DNA of 64,000 nucleotides from Agrobacterium tumefaciens (GCF_017726655.1 NZ_CP072308.1:310001-374000); one strand, 5' to 3'. Positions 50,722 to 61,700 are shown, numbered from the stretch's first letter. Notes: generated by a model from the sequence alone, not told the origin. A program made the numbers and translations.

Positions 50722-52083
50722 ATGGAGCGCAGCTCTCTAGCCGTAATTCTCGCAGCGGGCGACAGCACGCGCATGAAATCGTCGAAATCCAAGGTGCTGC
50801 ATCCGGTCGCCGGGCGTCCGATGATTGCGCATGTGGTCGGCGCTGTGGCTGGATCGGGTGTGGGAACGGTTGCCCTCGTGGTTGGACGGGATGCCGAAAA
50901 CGTCACGGCGGCAGCGAGCCTGCCGGGTGTTGAGGTCGAAGCTTTCCTGCAGACAGAGCGGAAGGGCACGGGCCACGCCGTTCTTGCCGCCCGCGCCGCC
51001 ATCGCTCGCGGCTTCGATGATGTCATCGTGGCCTATGGCGATGTGCCGCTGATCACGTCCGCAACGCTCGACCGGGCGAGGGATGCCATCGCGGCCGGCG
51101 CCGATGTCGCGGTAATCGGATTTCATACCGAGCGTCCAACGGGTTATGGCCGGTTGCTCGTCAAGGATGGCGAGCTGGTGGCAATCCGTGAGGAAAAAGA
51201 CGCAACCGATGCGGAGCGCAAGGTCACATGGTGCAATAGTGGCTTGATGGCGATCAATGGCCGCAATGCGCTTGATCTACTCGACCGCATCGGCAACAGC
51301 AATGCAAAGGGCGAATATTACCTGACCGACGTGGTGGAAATCGCCCGCTCTCTCGGCCGCCGCGCTGTCGCCATCGATGCGCCGGAGGCCGAACTGGTTG
51401 GCTGCAACAACCGCGCGGAACTGGCCTTCATCGAAAGGCTCTGGCAGGAGCGCCGGCGTCATGAATTGATGGTGGATGGCGTTTCCATGATCGCGCCCGA
51501 GACCGTGTTCCTCGCCTTCGATACGGTGATCGGACAGGATACACTGATTGAACCCAATGTTTTCTTCGGACCCGGGGTGACGATCGAGTCCGGCGTCGTT
51601 ATCCATGCCTTCTCGCATCTGGAAGGCGCGCATGTTGCACAAGGCGCCGAGATCGGTCCCTATGCGCGGCTGCGCCCGGGGGCAAACCTGCACGCTAATT
51701 CCAAGGTCGGCAATTTTTGCGAGGTTAAAAAGGCCGAGATAGGCGAGGGCGCCAAGGTCAATCACCTGACCTATATCGGCGATGCCTTTATTGGCGCTGG
51801 CAGCAACATCGGTGCCGGTACGATCACCTGCAATTACGATGGCTACAACAAGGCTGAAACGCGGATCGGCGCCAACAGCTTCGTCGGCTCGAACTCGTCG
51901 CTGGTCGCACCCGTGACGATTGGCGAAGGGGCTTATATCGCTTGCGGCAGCGTCATTACCGATGATGTGCCCGCCGATGCGCTGGCTTTTGGGCGCGCGC
52001 GCCAGGAAGTGAAGCCGGGTCGGGCAACGGTGGTCCGCGAGCGGGCAAAGGCGCTGAAGGAAGCAAAGAAGAAGTCGTCTTGA
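50722..52083 (+). CDS. glmU: GlmU: N-acetylglucosamine-1-phosphate uridyltransferase / glucosamine-1-phosphate acetyltransferase
   Basis: The 453-residue bifunctional enzyme makes UDP-GlcNAc for peptidoglycan and LPS. The N-terminal pyrophosphorylase has [20 protein letters not shown], a rhizobial form of the usual GxGTRM signature with the glycine-rich loop changed. The C-terminal part is a left-handed beta helix with repeated hexapeptide rungs ([40 protein letters not shown]). Length matches the family. GlmS follows 102 bases later, so the two steps of the pathway lie together. Confidence 0.97.
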   Translation: MERSSLAVILAAGDSTRMKSSKSKVLHPVAGRPMIAHVVGAVAGSGVGTVALVVGRDAENVTAAASLPGVEVEAFLQTERKGTGHAVLAARAAIARGFDDVIVAYGDVPLITSATLDRARDAIAAGADVAVIGFHTERPTGYGRLLVKDGELVAIREEKDATDAERKVTWCNSGLMAINGRNALDLLDRIGNSNAKGEYYLTDVVEIARSLGRRAVAIDAPEAELVGCNNRAELAFIERLWQERRRHELMVDGVSMIAPETVFLAFDTVIGQDTLIEPNVFFGPGVTIESGVVIHAFSHLEGAHVAQGAEIGPYARLRPGANLHANSKVGNFCEVKKAEIGEGAKVNHLTYIGDAFIGAGSNIGAGTITCNYDGYNKAETRIGANSFVGSNSSLVAPVTIGEGAYIACGSVITDDVPADALAFGRARQEVKPGRATVVRERAKALKEAKKKSS

Positions 52084-52185
52084 AGGACGTTACCAAACGA
52101 TATTGAACCCGACCGTCGGCATCATTGCTGATTGTGCGGGAAAGATGAGTAGTTTTGGCGAAGAGATCGTCGTCTGGAGATATAT

Positions 52186-54012
52186 ATGTGCGGAATTGTC
52201 GGAATTGTCGGAACTGAGCCCGTTGCTGAACGGCTTGTCGATGCGCTGAAGCGCCTCGAATATCGTGGTTACGATTCAGCCGGCGTTGCCACCATCGACA
52301 ATGGCGCGATGGATCGCCGCCGTGCCGAGGGCAAGCTGTTCAATCTCGAAAAGCTGGTGTCCGAACAGCCGCTGCCGGGCGTGGTCGGCATCGCGCACAC
52401 CCGCTGGGCGACCCATGGTGTGCCAAACGAAACCAACGCGCACCCACATTTCGTCGATGGCGTAGCCGTCGTCCATAACGGTATCATCGAGAACTTCGCC
52501 GAACTGCGCGAAGAACTGATCGCCGAGGGTGCCACCTTCACCACCCAGACCGACACGGAAGTGGTTGCCCAGCTTCTGGCCAAATACACCCGCGATGGTC
52601 TTGGCCATCGTGAGGCGATGCTGAAGATGCTCAACCGCGTCACGGGCGCCTATGCGCTGGTGGTGATGTTCAAGGACGATCCCGGCACGCTGCTTTCGGC
52701 GCGCTCCGGCCCGCCGCTTGCCGTCGGTTATGGCCGCGGAGAAATGTTCCTGGGGTCGGATGCCATCGCGCTCTCGCCCTTCACCAACGAAATCACCTAT
52801 CTGGTCGATGGCGACTGTGCCATCGTGACCCGTCAGGGTGCTGAGATCATCGATTTCTCCGGCAGACCGGTGAAGCGCGAGCGGCAGATTTCGCAGGCGA
52901 CGGCCTATGTGGTCGACAAGGGCAACCACCGTCACTTCATGGAAAAGGAAATCTACGAGCAGCCGGAAGTCATTTCTCACGCGCTTAGCCATTATGTGGA
53001 TTTCGCCTCCAAGACAGTGAAGGAAGCCGATAAAGCCATCGATTTCGCCAAGCTTTCCGGCCTCGCGATTTCCGCCTGCGGTACGGCTTATCTTTCCGGC
53101 CTGATCGGCAAATACTGGTTCGAGCGTTATGCGCGCCTGCCGGTGGAAATCGATGTGGCCTCCGAGTTCCGTTATCGCGAAATGCCGCTTCAGCCATCGC
53201 AGGCGGCGCTGTTCATTTCGCAATCCGGCGAGACCGCCGATACGCTGGCGTCGCTGCGTTATTGCAAGGAAAATGATCTCAAGATCGGCGCCATCGTCAA
53301 CGTACGGGAATCGACGATCGCACGCGAATCAGATGCGATTTTCCCGATCCTTGCCGGGCCGGAAATCGGTGTCGCCTCCACCAAGGCTTTTACCTGCCAG
53401 CTCGCCGTGCTCGCGTCGCTGGCGATTGCCGCCGGCAAGGCGCGCGGCACGATCACACCTCGGCAGGAAACCGAACTCGTGCAGCATCTGATCGAGATGC
53501 CACGCATCATGAGCAAGGTGCTCAACATCATCCAACCGCAGATCGAGGCGCTGTCGCGCGATCTGTCGCGTTTCAAGGACGTGCTTTATCTCGGCCGTGG
53601 CACCAGCTTTCCGCTGGCGCTGGAAGGTGCGCTGAAGCTCAAGGAAATCTCCTATATTCACGCAGAAGGTTATGCCGCTGGCGAGCTGAAGCACGGACCC
53701 ATCGCGCTCATCGACGAGAACATGCCTGTTATCGTCATCGCCCCGCATGATCGCTTCTTCGAAAAGACCGTCTCGAACATGCAGGAGGTCGCAGCCCGTG
53801 GCGGCCGGATCATCTTCATCACGGATGAGAAGGGAGCTGCTGCTTCCAAGCTCGATACCATGGCGACAATCACGCTGCCGACCGTCGATGAATTGATCGC
53901 ACCGATGGTCTTCTCGTTGCCCATCCAGTTGCTGGCCTATCACACCGCCGTTTTCATGGGGACGGATGTCGACCAGCCGCGCAACCTTGCAAAATCGGTC
54001 ACGGTGGAATGA
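52186..54012 (+). CDS. glmS: Glutamine-fructose-6-phosphate aminotransferase GlmS
   Basis: The 608-residue enzyme makes glucosamine-6-phosphate, the first step to UDP-GlcNAc. The glutaminase half starts MCGIVGIVG with nucleophile Cys2 and has EYRGYDSAGVA. Two SIS domains follow (SACGTAYLSGLIGKYWFERY; LYLGRGTSFPLALEGALKLK). The C-terminal lysine-valine-type end is AKSVTVE. Full length, with no glmS ribozyme recognised upstream. It overlaps the next gene by four bases (ATGA). Confidence 0.97.
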   Translation: MCGIVGIVGTEPVAERLVDALKRLEYRGYDSAGVATIDNGAMDRRRAEGKLFNLEKLVSEQPLPGVVGIAHTRWATHGVPNETNAHPHFVDGVAVVHNGIIENFAELREELIAEGATFTTQTDTEVVAQLLAKYTRDGLGHREAMLKMLNRVTGAYALVVMFKDDPGTLLSARSGPPLAVGYGRGEMFLGSDAIALSPFTNEITYLVDGDCAIVTRQGAEIIDFSGRPVKRERQISQATAYVVDKGNHRHFMEKEIYEQPEVISHALSHYVDFASKTVKEADKAIDFAKLSGLAISACGTAYLSGLIGKYWFERYARLPVEIDVASEFRYREMPLQPSQAALFISQSGETADTLASLRYCKENDLKIGAIVNVRESTIARESDAIFPILAGPEIGVASTKAFTCQLAVLASLAIAAGKARGTITPRQETELVQHLIEMPRIMSKVLNIIQPQIEALSRDLSRFKDVLYLGRGTSFPLALEGALKLKEISYIHAEGYAAGELKHGPIALIDENMPVIVIAPHDRFFEKTVSNMQEVAARGGRIIFITDEKGAAASKLDTMATITLPTVDELIAPMVFSLPIQLLAYHTAVFMGTDVDQPRNLAKSVTVE

Positions 54013-54512
54013 TCATCCGGCCGGAGCGCCAAGGTGACGAAGAGGCGATTGCCAGCGTTACGGAAGAAGCCTTCCGTAACGTCGACCACAGCGACAAGAC
54101 CGAACATCTGATCGTGGCGCGGCTGCGTGAGGCCGGTACGCTCACCGTTTCGCTTGTGGCCGAAGACAGCGAAGGGATCGTCGGCCATATCGGCTTTTCG
54201 CCCGTGACGCTCTCAAGCGGCGAGACGGGATGGTTTTGTCTTGCGCCGCTTTCGGTGACGCCGGAACGGCAGGGCGAGGGCATCGGCTCACGGCTGGTGC
54301 GTGAGGGGCTTGGTGCGCTCGATCGGCTGAGCGCGTCGGGATGTGTCGTTGCTGGCGATCCCGATTATTATGGACGCTTCGGTTTTTGCGCCGTCGAAGG
54401 CCTTGGCGCTCTTGGGATTCCTGACGAATATTTCACAGTTCTTCGCTTGCATGGGGGAACGCCATCCGGCATTGTCAGTTTTCATCCGGGTTTCGATAGC
54501 GACAGCGCTTAA
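54009..54512 (+). CDS. GNAT-family N-acetyltransferase
   Basis: The 167-residue protein has a GNAT fold with IIRPERQGDEEAIASVTEEA at the start, LAPLSVTPERQGEGIGSRLV as the acetyl-CoA loop (Q/RxxGxG), and DYYGRFGFCAVEGLGAL near the end. Its best relatives are YhbS-like proteins, with unknown substrates. The ATG overlaps the GlmS stop, so it is cotranslated with glmS. Confidence 0.9.
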   Translation: MIIRPERQGDEEAIASVTEEAFRNVDHSDKTEHLIVARLREAGTLTVSLVAEDSEGIVGHIGFSPVTLSSGETGWFCLAPLSVTPERQGEGIGSRLVREGLGALDRLSASGCVVAGDPDYYGRFGFCAVEGLGALGIPDEYFTVLRLHGGTPSGIVSFHPGFDSDSA

Positions 54513-54524
54513 CGCGAACGGTAA

Positions 54525-55193
54525 ATGACCGACATTCCTCCCAAAATTTCCTTTGCGACACGGTTGCGCAACAGCTTCCTTACGGGCGTTCTGATTCTCG
54601 CGCCCGTCACCATCACCATGTGGCTGGTGTGGAGCTTCCTGCAATGGGCCGACAGCTGGGTGAAGCCCTACATCCCCGCCCGTTACGATCCCGAGCAATA
54701 TTTCGATGTCGCCATTCCCGGCTTTGGCCTGCTGATCGCCGTCATCGGCATTACCCTCATCGGCTTCCTCGGAAATAATCTGATCGGCAAATGGATCGTC
54801 GGCGTCGGCGAATCCATCCTCAACCGCATGCCGCTGGTGCGGCCGATCTATAAAAGCATCAAGCAGCTGTTCGAATCCGTTCTGAAGGAGCACTCGAACT
54901 CGTTCAAGAAGGTCGGCCTCATCGAGTTCCCGTCCCCGGGCACATGGGCGATGGTCTTCGTAGCGTCCGAAGCAAAGGGCGAGCTTGCGCATCGCTTCAA
55001 CGAGATGGGTCAGCAGATGGTCGCCGTATTCCTGCCGCCGACACCGGTGCCGACGGCTGGTTTCCTGCTGTTCGTGCCCAAGGACAAGATCGTGATGCTG
55101 GACATGACCCCGGAAGACGCGGCAAAACTGCTGATCTCGGGTGGTCTCGTGGCGCCGGATTTCACGCCGCCGAAGATGATTGCGCCGGTCTAA
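54525..55193 (+). CDS. DUF502 membrane protein
   Basis: The 222-residue protein has two N-terminal spans (LTGVLILAPVTITMWLVWSF and GLLIAVIGITLIGFLGNNLI), then a conserved DUF502 domain with RMPLVRPIYKSIKQLFESVL and FPSPGTWAMVFVAS. Function unknown; DUF502 also occurs in plants as a membrane trafficking-related protein. It lies close behind the GNAT gene. Confidence 0.9.
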   Translation: MTDIPPKISFATRLRNSFLTGVLILAPVTITMWLVWSFLQWADSWVKPYIPARYDPEQYFDVAIPGFGLLIAVIGITLIGFLGNNLIGKWIVGVGESILNRMPLVRPIYKSIKQLFESVLKEHSNSFKKVGLIEFPSPGTWAMVFVASEAKGELAHRFNEMGQQMVAVFLPPTPVPTAGFLLFVPKDKIVMLDMTPEDAAKLLISGGLVAPDFTPPKMIAPV

Positions 55194-55194
55194 T

Positions 55195-55578
55195 CTAGAG
55201 AACGCCCGGGATGTCCGTCTGCGAAAAGTCGTTACCGACATAAAGCAAACGGCAACCCTCTGTTTTCGCCAGCTCGTAGGCAAAGCAGTCGCCGAAATTT
55301 AGTCCGGCAGGATGAACGCCCTTGCCCCAAATGCGATAAGCTTCCGAAATGCCATGCGCCGATTTGGGGGTGACGGGCTTGATTTCGGCGCCCAGGCCTT
55401 CGATCAGCATCTCTAGTTTCCGGCTGCGGTCGCGCCGCTGCGCCACGATCATGGCCTCCGCAAGCGTCCCCGCTGAAATGAGCAGAGGTTCATCAGTTTC
55501 GAGCGCTGAGGCGCAGGCATCCGCTTTGGGTTCATCGAGCAGGATCGTCATCAGAGCCGACGTATCGATAACGATCAT
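55195..55578 (-). CDS. vapC: VapC-type PIN-domain toxin
   Basis: The 127-residue PIN ribonuclease has acidic residues in MIVIDTSALMTILLDEP, GTLAEAMIV and LNFGDCFAYELA, with the fourth in VGNDF, as needed for metal-dependent RNA cutting. Its ATG overlaps the antitoxin stop by four bases. VapC toxins often cut initiator tRNA or rRNA; the target is not shown here. Confidence 0.93.
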   Translation of the reverse strand: MIVIDTSALMTILLDEPKADACASALETDEPLLISAGTLAEAMIVAQRRDRSRKLEMLIEGLGAEIKPVTPKSAHGISEAYRIWGKGVHPAGLNFGDCFAYELAKTEGCRLLYVGNDFSQTDIPGVL

Positions 55579-55832
55579 TTCGGAAAGCCGTGCTCGTCAT
55601 AGAGAAAATCCTGACTATGCGCGGCATCCGGGCCATTATCGCCTTTATTGGCGACAGTCGCGCGCACTTTTGCGAGCGCGGCGCTACGGGATGTTTTATC
55701 CGCCACGACGGTGACCGGAACCAGCCGCACGGCTGCGTGGCCATGACGAGTGAGAATGACCTCATCACCGGCTTCGGCGCGGCGCACCAGTTCGGTAAGC
55801 TGACTTTTTGCATCAGTCACGGATATCTGCAC
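55575..55832 (-). CDS. vapB: VapB antitoxin, Phd/YefM type
   Basis: The 85-residue antitoxin has a Phd/YefM DNA-binding domain (MQISVTDAKSQLTELVRRAE, GDEVILTRHGHAAVRLVPV) followed by a tail that would block the PIN toxin. The pair is translationally coupled, and the antitoxin would repress the pair's promoter. It is upstream of the toxin, as is typical. Confidence 0.93.
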   Translation of the reverse strand: MQISVTDAKSQLTELVRRAEAGDEVILTRHGHAAVRLVPVTVVADKTSRSAALAKVRATVANKGDNGPDAAHSQDFLYDEHGFPK

Positions 55833-55886
55833 GGCTAACCTCGGGCGTTAAAGTTAGCGTTATATTAGTCCATTCAATGGACCATA

Positions 55887-56168
55887 TCAATCCTCGTCGT
55901 CCAGATCATCCACCTCTGCTCCCGTGGTCGTGGCATGGAACACCGGCACGAAAAGCCGCATATAGACCAGCCTCACGCTCCAGCCTTCTTCCAGCGCCAG
56001 GCTCCAAGCCTTCTTGCGGCCGGGCTTTTTGAACATCTTGCCGATCGCCTTTTTCTCGCTCTTCGCAAATGTCTCGGGTTGCAGGATGTTCTGCGGCGAG
56101 CACAGCGCGTATCCCTTGCGGAAGGCGGGCGGCGGGCGGCGGGGGTCGATCATGTTCATGGCGATCAC
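55887..56168 (-). CDS. Conserved small protein, unknown
   Basis: The 93-residue product (MNMIDPRRPPPAFRKGYALC near the start, AWSLALEEGWSVRLVYMRLF, and an acidic end DDLDDED) lies directly behind recG and may be cotranscribed. The start may be GTG at 56168 or ATG at 56159. No function recognised. Confidence 0.75.
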   Translation of the reverse strand: MIAMNMIDPRRPPPAFRKGYALCSPQNILQPETFAKSEKKAIGKMFKKPGRKKAWSLALEEGWSVRLVYMRLFVPVFHATTTGAEVDDLDDED

Positions 56169-56170
56169 TT

Positions 56171-58276
56171 TCAGCCGGCGTGCGGGAAGCGGATCGCTTC
56201 GTCGCGGCGGTGCAGGTAGAGCAAGGTGCGTAGCGCCTCGCCGCGTGGACCTGTCAGCTCGGGATCACGCTCGATGACATAGGCTGCGTCCTTGCGGGCG
56301 ATTTCGAGAAGATCGGCGTGGGCTTCCAGGCTGGCGATGCGGAAGCCCGGCGTGCCTGATTGACGTGTGCCGAGCAATTCCCCTTCGCCGCGCAGCTTCA
56401 AATCTTCCTCGGCGATCAGGAACCCGTCTTCGCTGTCGCGCAGGATGGAGAGCCGTGCGCGACCGTTTTCGCTGAGCGGGCCCTTGTAAAGCAGGATGCA
56501 GGTGGAGGCCTCGTCGCCGCGTCCGACGCGGCCGCGCAGCTGGTGAAGCTGGGCAAGGCCGAAACGTTCGGCATGTTCGATGACCATGATCGTCGCGTCA
56601 GGCACGTCGACGCCCACTTCCACCACTGTCGTTGCCACCAGAAGCCGGGTTTCGCCGTTCTTGAAGGCCAACATGGCGGCGTCTTTTTCCGGGCCGCTCA
56701 TACGTCCGTGAATGAGACCGATATTAGCGCCAAGCATTTGCGAGAGAACCGCGTGTCGCTCCTCCGCCGACATCAGGTCGGACTCTTCCGTCTCCTCCAC
56801 CAGCGGGCAAATCCAATAGGCTTTCTTGCCTTCCTTCAGCGCTGCGCGCAGCCTCTCGACAATATCACCGATGCGTTCGGTGGGGATCGTCACGGTCTGG
56901 ATGGGTTTACGGCCCGCCGGTTTTTCGGTGAGCTTGGAGACATCCATGTCCCCGAAGGCAGCCAGAACCAGCGTGCGTGGAATGGGCGTGGCGGTCATCA
57001 CCAGCATATGCGGCGTGATGCCCTTGGCGGTGAGGCGCAGGCGCTGATGCACGCCGAAGCGATGCTGTTCGTCCACCACGGCCAGCACGAGGTTTTTGTA
57101 GCTCACGCTGTCCTGAAACAGCGCATGGGTGCCGATGACGATCTGCGCTTCGCCGGAAGCGACGCGCTCCTCTATCTCGCGGCGTTCCTTGCCCTTGGTA
57201 CGGCCGGTCAGCACTTCCACCGTGAGGCCCACGGCCTGCGCGAGTTTGGAGATGGTGGCATAGTGCTGGCGGGCGAGGATTTCCGTCGGCGCCATCAGCA
57301 CCGCCTGTCCGCCGGCTTCCACCGCCGTCGCCATGGCCATCAACGCTACCAGCGTCTTGCCAGCGCCGACATCGCCTTGCAGCAGCCGCAACATGCGGTC
57401 TTCGCCGGCCATGTCGGTCAGGATATCCTTCACGGCGGCGCTCTGGCTTGCCGTCAGCGAGAAGGGCAGTTGCGACAGGATCTTTGCGGCGGTATCGCCT
57501 TTGGCGCGGATCGGCTGGCCCGCGACCTTGCGCAGCCGCTGGCGCACCAGCGCCAGTGAGAGCTGCCCGGCCAGGAATTCGTCATAGGCAAGCCGTCTGC
57601 GCGCCGGGGCTTGCGGTTCGATATCGGCGCTGTCGCGCGGGTCGTGCAATTCGCGGAAGCTGGACGCCACGTCACCGAAGCCCTGCCGGGTCTTGAGCGT
57701 CTCGTCGATCCATTCCGGGAAAACCGGCAGCTTCGACAGCCCGCCTTCGATCGCCTTGCGCAGAACCTTGGCGGAAAGGCCGGCGGTCATGGGATAGACG
57801 GCTTCGACCAAAGGCAGGTTGTCCGCCTCGGATAATTTTACCATGAAATCCGGGTGCACCATGGAGGCGCGGCCGTTGAACCAGTCAACCTTGCCGCTGA
57901 CAAGAACCTCTTCATCGACGGGCAGGGCCTTGGACAGCCAGTCACCCTTGGCGCGGAAGAAGGTCAGAGCCAGTTCGCCGGTTTCGTCATGCAGGAAGAC
58001 GCGATAGGGGGCGGAGCGGTTTCCCGGCGGTGGCGGCTGGTGACGGTCAATGCGTCCCTGAATGGTGACAATGGCGCCCGGGGCTGCGAGCGCGATGCCG
58101 GGGCGGTTCCGCCGGTCGATGACATTGGAGGGCGCATGGAACAAAAGGTCAATGACGCGCGTATCGTCCGCACTCTCCCGTCCCAGAAGTTTCGCCAGGA
58201 GATCGGCAAGCTTCGGCCCCACACCGGCGAGCGTGGAGACGGAGGCAAACAGCGGATCGAGAATGGCCGGGCGCAT
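56171..58276 (-). CDS. recG: ATP-dependent DNA helicase RecG
   Basis: The 701-residue helicase remodels stalled forks and Holliday junctions. It has an N-terminal wedge domain with GVGPKLADLLAKLLGRESAD, an OB fold, and the helicase motifs LLQGDVGAGKTLVALMAMA (motif I), VVDEQHRFGVHQR (motif II), ATPIPRTLVLAAFGDMD and LHQLRGRVGRGDEASTCI (motif VI). The ATG at 58276 gives the usual rhizobial length; a start at 58327 adds 17 residues without a good site. Confidence 0.97.
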   Translation of the reverse strand: MRPAILDPLFASVSTLAGVGPKLADLLAKLLGRESADDTRVIDLLFHAPSNVIDRRNRPGIALAAPGAIVTIQGRIDRHQPPPPGNRSAPYRVFLHDETGELALTFFRAKGDWLSKALPVDEEVLVSGKVDWFNGRASMVHPDFMVKLSEADNLPLVEAVYPMTAGLSAKVLRKAIEGGLSKLPVFPEWIDETLKTRQGFGDVASSFRELHDPRDSADIEPQAPARRRLAYDEFLAGQLSLALVRQRLRKVAGQPIRAKGDTAAKILSQLPFSLTASQSAAVKDILTDMAGEDRMLRLLQGDVGAGKTLVALMAMATAVEAGGQAVLMAPTEILARQHYATISKLAQAVGLTVEVLTGRTKGKERREIEERVASGEAQIVIGTHALFQDSVSYKNLVLAVVDEQHRFGVHQRLRLTAKGITPHMLVMTATPIPRTLVLAAFGDMDVSKLTEKPAGRKPIQTVTIPTERIGDIVERLRAALKEGKKAYWICPLVEETEESDLMSAEERHAVLSQMLGANIGLIHGRMSGPEKDAAMLAFKNGETRLLVATTVVEVGVDVPDATIMVIEHAERFGLAQLHQLRGRVGRGDEASTCILLYKGPLSENGRARLSILRDSEDGFLIAEEDLKLRGEGELLGTRQSGTPGFRIASLEAHADLLEIARKDAAYVIERDPELTGPRGEALRTLLYLHRRDEAIRFPHAG

Positions 58277-58395
58277 GGCCAGCAAAATCGGGGAAGGGAA
58301 TGGCTTATGCAAGACTTCGCGGGTCACAAAGCCGGGTTATCACCGGCAGATTTTCGCGGCCGTGGCATTATTTCGATAAAAACCGGTTCCCAAGC

Positions 58396-58410
58396 GTTCG
58401 CCTCCTGTTC
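58396..58410. promoter_or_regulatory. LexA-type box candidate upstream of sdhE-mfd
   Basis: gttc-gcctcct-gttc gives a perfect GTTC-N7-GTTC match between recG and sdhE. About two such matches are expected by chance in a window this long, so it is only a candidate. Confidence 0.4.
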
Positions 58411-58464
58411 TATAGGAGGTCGCGATCAACATGCTGTTGAATGGTCAACCGAAAGGTGAATGCG

Positions 58465-58776
58465 ATGACTGGACTGGTGCGCACGAGCGCCGATCTCGAT
58501 CCGAGACGCCGGCGGATACTTTACCGCTGCTGGCACCGCGGCATCCGCGAGATGGACCTCGTTCTCGGGCAATTCGCGGAAGACAATATCGCGCTGCTTA
58601 CCGATGACCAGCTCGATGAGCTTGAAGTCATCATGTCGGAAGAAGACAATGACCTCGTCAAGATGGTGACGGGGGCGCTTGCCATTCCTGAAAAGTTCCA
58701 GACCCCTCTGTTCATGAAGATCGCATCCTATCGTCCCGATTTCGATCTCGTCACTGCAGACAATGTGAAAGCCTGA
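58465..58776 (+). CDS. sdhE: Succinate dehydrogenase assembly factor SdhE
   Basis: The 103-residue protein helps attach FAD to SdhA. It has the signature RGIREMDLVLGQF (family RGxRE) and the typical DQLDELEVIMSEEDNDL. The ATG at 58465 is chosen as it has aagg upstream; ATG at 58441 would add eight residues. mfd starts four bases after its end, so the two are probably cotranscribed. Confidence 0.93.
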   Translation: MTGLVRTSADLDPRRRRILYRCWHRGIREMDLVLGQFAEDNIALLTDDQLDELEVIMSEEDNDLVKMVTGALAIPEKFQTPLFMKIASYRPDFDLVTADNVKA

Positions 58777-58780
58777 AACC

Positions 58781-61700
58781 ATGATAGCCGGATTCGATGC
58801 AAAGCTGGTGTCGTCGGCCGATACGCCGCTGACCATCGGAAACGTTCCCGCAGGCATGGAAGCGCTGCTGCTTGCCGAGATGGCGCGCGCAGGCACGTCG
58901 GTTGCCTACGTCATGTCGGATGGCCAGCGTATCGCCGATCTCGAACAAATCCTCGGCTTCGTTGCGCCCGATATTCCGGTCATGACGCTGCCGGCCTGGG
59001 ACTGCCTTCCCTATGACCGCGTGTCACCGAGCGCCGACACGTCGGCGCGCCGTCTGGCGGCGCTTGCCGGTCTCATCAGTCACGCCAAAAAACCGCATCC
59101 CGCCATCGTTCTCGTTACCGTCAACGCCATGCTGCAGAAGATGGCGCCGCGCGACATCATCGAAAGCCTTGGCTTCTCCGCCAGACCCGGCAACCAGATC
59201 CGCATGGAGGATATCGCCGCGCGGCTGGAGCGCAACGGCTTCGACCGGGTGGCGACGGTGCGTGAAGTGGGCGAATTCGCCGTGCGCGGCGGCATTCTCG
59301 ATGTTTTCGTGCCGGGCACCGAAGAGCCTGTGCGGCTCGATTTCTTCGGGGATACGCTGGAGAGCATCCGCACCTTCGATCCCGCCAGCCAGCGCACCAT
59401 CGGCCAGGCGCGCTCGCTCGACCTGAACCCGATGAGCGAAGTGACGCTGACGCCCGATACGATCAGCCGGTTCCGCAAGAATTACCTCTCGCTTTTCGGT
59501 GCTGCGACGCGCGACGATGCGCTTTATCAGGCCGTCTCCGAAGGCCGCCGTTATGCCGGCATGGAGCACTGGCTGCCGCTGTTTTACGAGAAGCTGGAAA
59601 CCGCCTTCGATTATCTCAAGGGTTTTCGCATCGTCACGGACCATACGGCGAAAGAGGCGGCCAAGGAGCGGTCCAAGCTGGTGCTCGATTATTACGAGGC
59701 GCGGCGGGCTTCCGGCGAGACCAAGGGATCGACGCAGGGTGCGCCCTACAAGCCCGTGTCTCCCGGCCAGCTTTATCTCAACGGCAAGGATTTCGACACG
59801 GCCCTGTCTGCCGTCAATGCGGTGCGTTTGACACCCTTTAATGAGCAGGATAGCGAGCGAAGGCCCGTCGCCACGCTGGACGCGCATGTCGGCCCGCGCT
59901 GGGCGCGGCAGCCAACCGAAGGCGAAAGCGAAGAGCGGGTCAATGTCTTTGCATTGGCCGTGAAACACATAGCCGAGCGCCGCGCCAAGGGCTGGAAGGT
60001 GCTGATAACAGGCTGGTCGGAAGGTTCGCTCGACCGGCTGCTGCAGGTGCTGAACGAGCACGGGCTTGAGAAGATCAAGCCGGTTGCCTCACTGAAAGAG
60101 GTGGAGAAGCTTGGCAAGGGCGAGGCCGCCTCGGCGGTGCTGAGCCTCGAAGCGGGTTTCGAGACTGGAAACCTTGCCGTCATCGGCGAGCAGGATATTC
60201 TCGGCGACCGCATGGTGCGGCGCTCCAAGCGCCGCAAGCGCGGTGCGGATTTCATTTCGGAAGTGGCCGGGCTGGACGAGGGCTCGCTCGTCGTTCACGC
60301 GGAACACGGCATTGGCCGTTTTGTCGGTTTGCAGACCATAGAGGCGGCGGGCGCACCGCGTGCCTGTCTAGAACTGCACTATGCCGATGATGCCAAGCTG
60401 TTTCTGCCGGTTGAAAACATCGATCTTCTCTCGCGTTACGGCTCGGATGCGGCAGAGGCAACGCTCGACAAGCTCGGCGGCGGCGCATGGCAGATGCGCA
60501 AGGCCAAGCTCAAGAAGCGCCTTCTCGACATGGCCGATGAGCTTATCCGCATAGCGGCCGCGCGCCTGGTGCGCCATGCGCCGGAGCTCATTGCGCCGGA
60601 CGGGCTCTATGATGAGTTTGCAGCTCGTTTCCCCTACGACGAAACCGAGGACCAGCTGAACGCCATCGAGGCGGTGCGGGAGGATCTCGCGGCCGGCCGG
60701 CCGATGGACCGCCTTATCTGCGGCGACGTCGGCTTCGGCAAGACGGAAGTGGCCCTGCGCGCCGCTTTCCTTGCCGCCATGAATGGCGTGCAGGTGGCGG
60801 TCGTGGTGCCGACCACGCTGCTCGCCCGCCAGCATTTCCGGACTTTCTCGGAGCGTTTCCGCGGGTTGCCCATCCGCGTGCAGCAGGCGTCGCGCCTTGT
60901 TGGTTCCAAGGAACTGGCGCTGACCAAAAAGGAAGTCGCCGATGGCAAGACCGACATCGTCGTCGGCACGCACGCGCTTCTCGGCGCGGGTATCAGCTTT
61001 GCCAATCTCGGCCTGCTGATCATCGATGAAGAGCAGCATTTCGGCGTGAAGCACAAGGAGCGGCTGAAGGAGCTGAAAAGCGATGTGCATGTGCTGACGC
61101 TTTCTGCGACGCCAATTCCACGTACGCTGCAGCTGGCGATGACCGGCGTTCGCGAACTCTCGCTCATCACCACGCCGCCGGTCGACCGCATGGCGGTGCG
61201 CACCTTCATCTCGCCCTTCGATCCGCTGGTGATCCGCGAGACTCTGATGCGTGAGCATTATCGTGGCGGCCAGAGTTTCTACGTTTGCCCGCGGCTTGCC
61301 GATCTCGCCGATATCCACGCCTTCCTGCAGTCGGATGTGCCGGAGCTGAAGGTGGCGGTGGCGCATGGCCAGATGGCGGCGGGCGAGCTGGAAGACATCA
61401 TGAATGCCTTCTATGACGGCAAATACGATGTGCTGCTGTCGACCACCATCGTCGAATCCGGCCTTGACGTGCCCACCGCCAATACGCTGATCGTGCACCG
61501 CGCCGATATGTTCGGTCTCGCCCAGCTTTACCAGCTGCGCGGCCGTGTCGGCCGTTCCAAGGTGCGGGCCTTCGCGCTCTTCACCCTGCCGGTCAACAAG
61601 GTACTGACGACGACTGCCGAGCGCCGGCTGAAGGTGCTTCAATCGCTCGATACGCTCGGCGCGGGTTTCCAGCTGGCGAGCCACGACCTTGATATTCGCG

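Noticed and set aside
52084..52185. glmS ribozyme or riboswitch before glmS
   Set aside because: No matching structure or conserved core was seen in the 102-base gap, and such ribozymes are a feature of Gram-positive bacteria.
56360..57559. A 399-codon open frame on the + strand across recG
   Set aside because: Antisense to recG, whose helicase motifs are clear; the frame has no recognisable domain.
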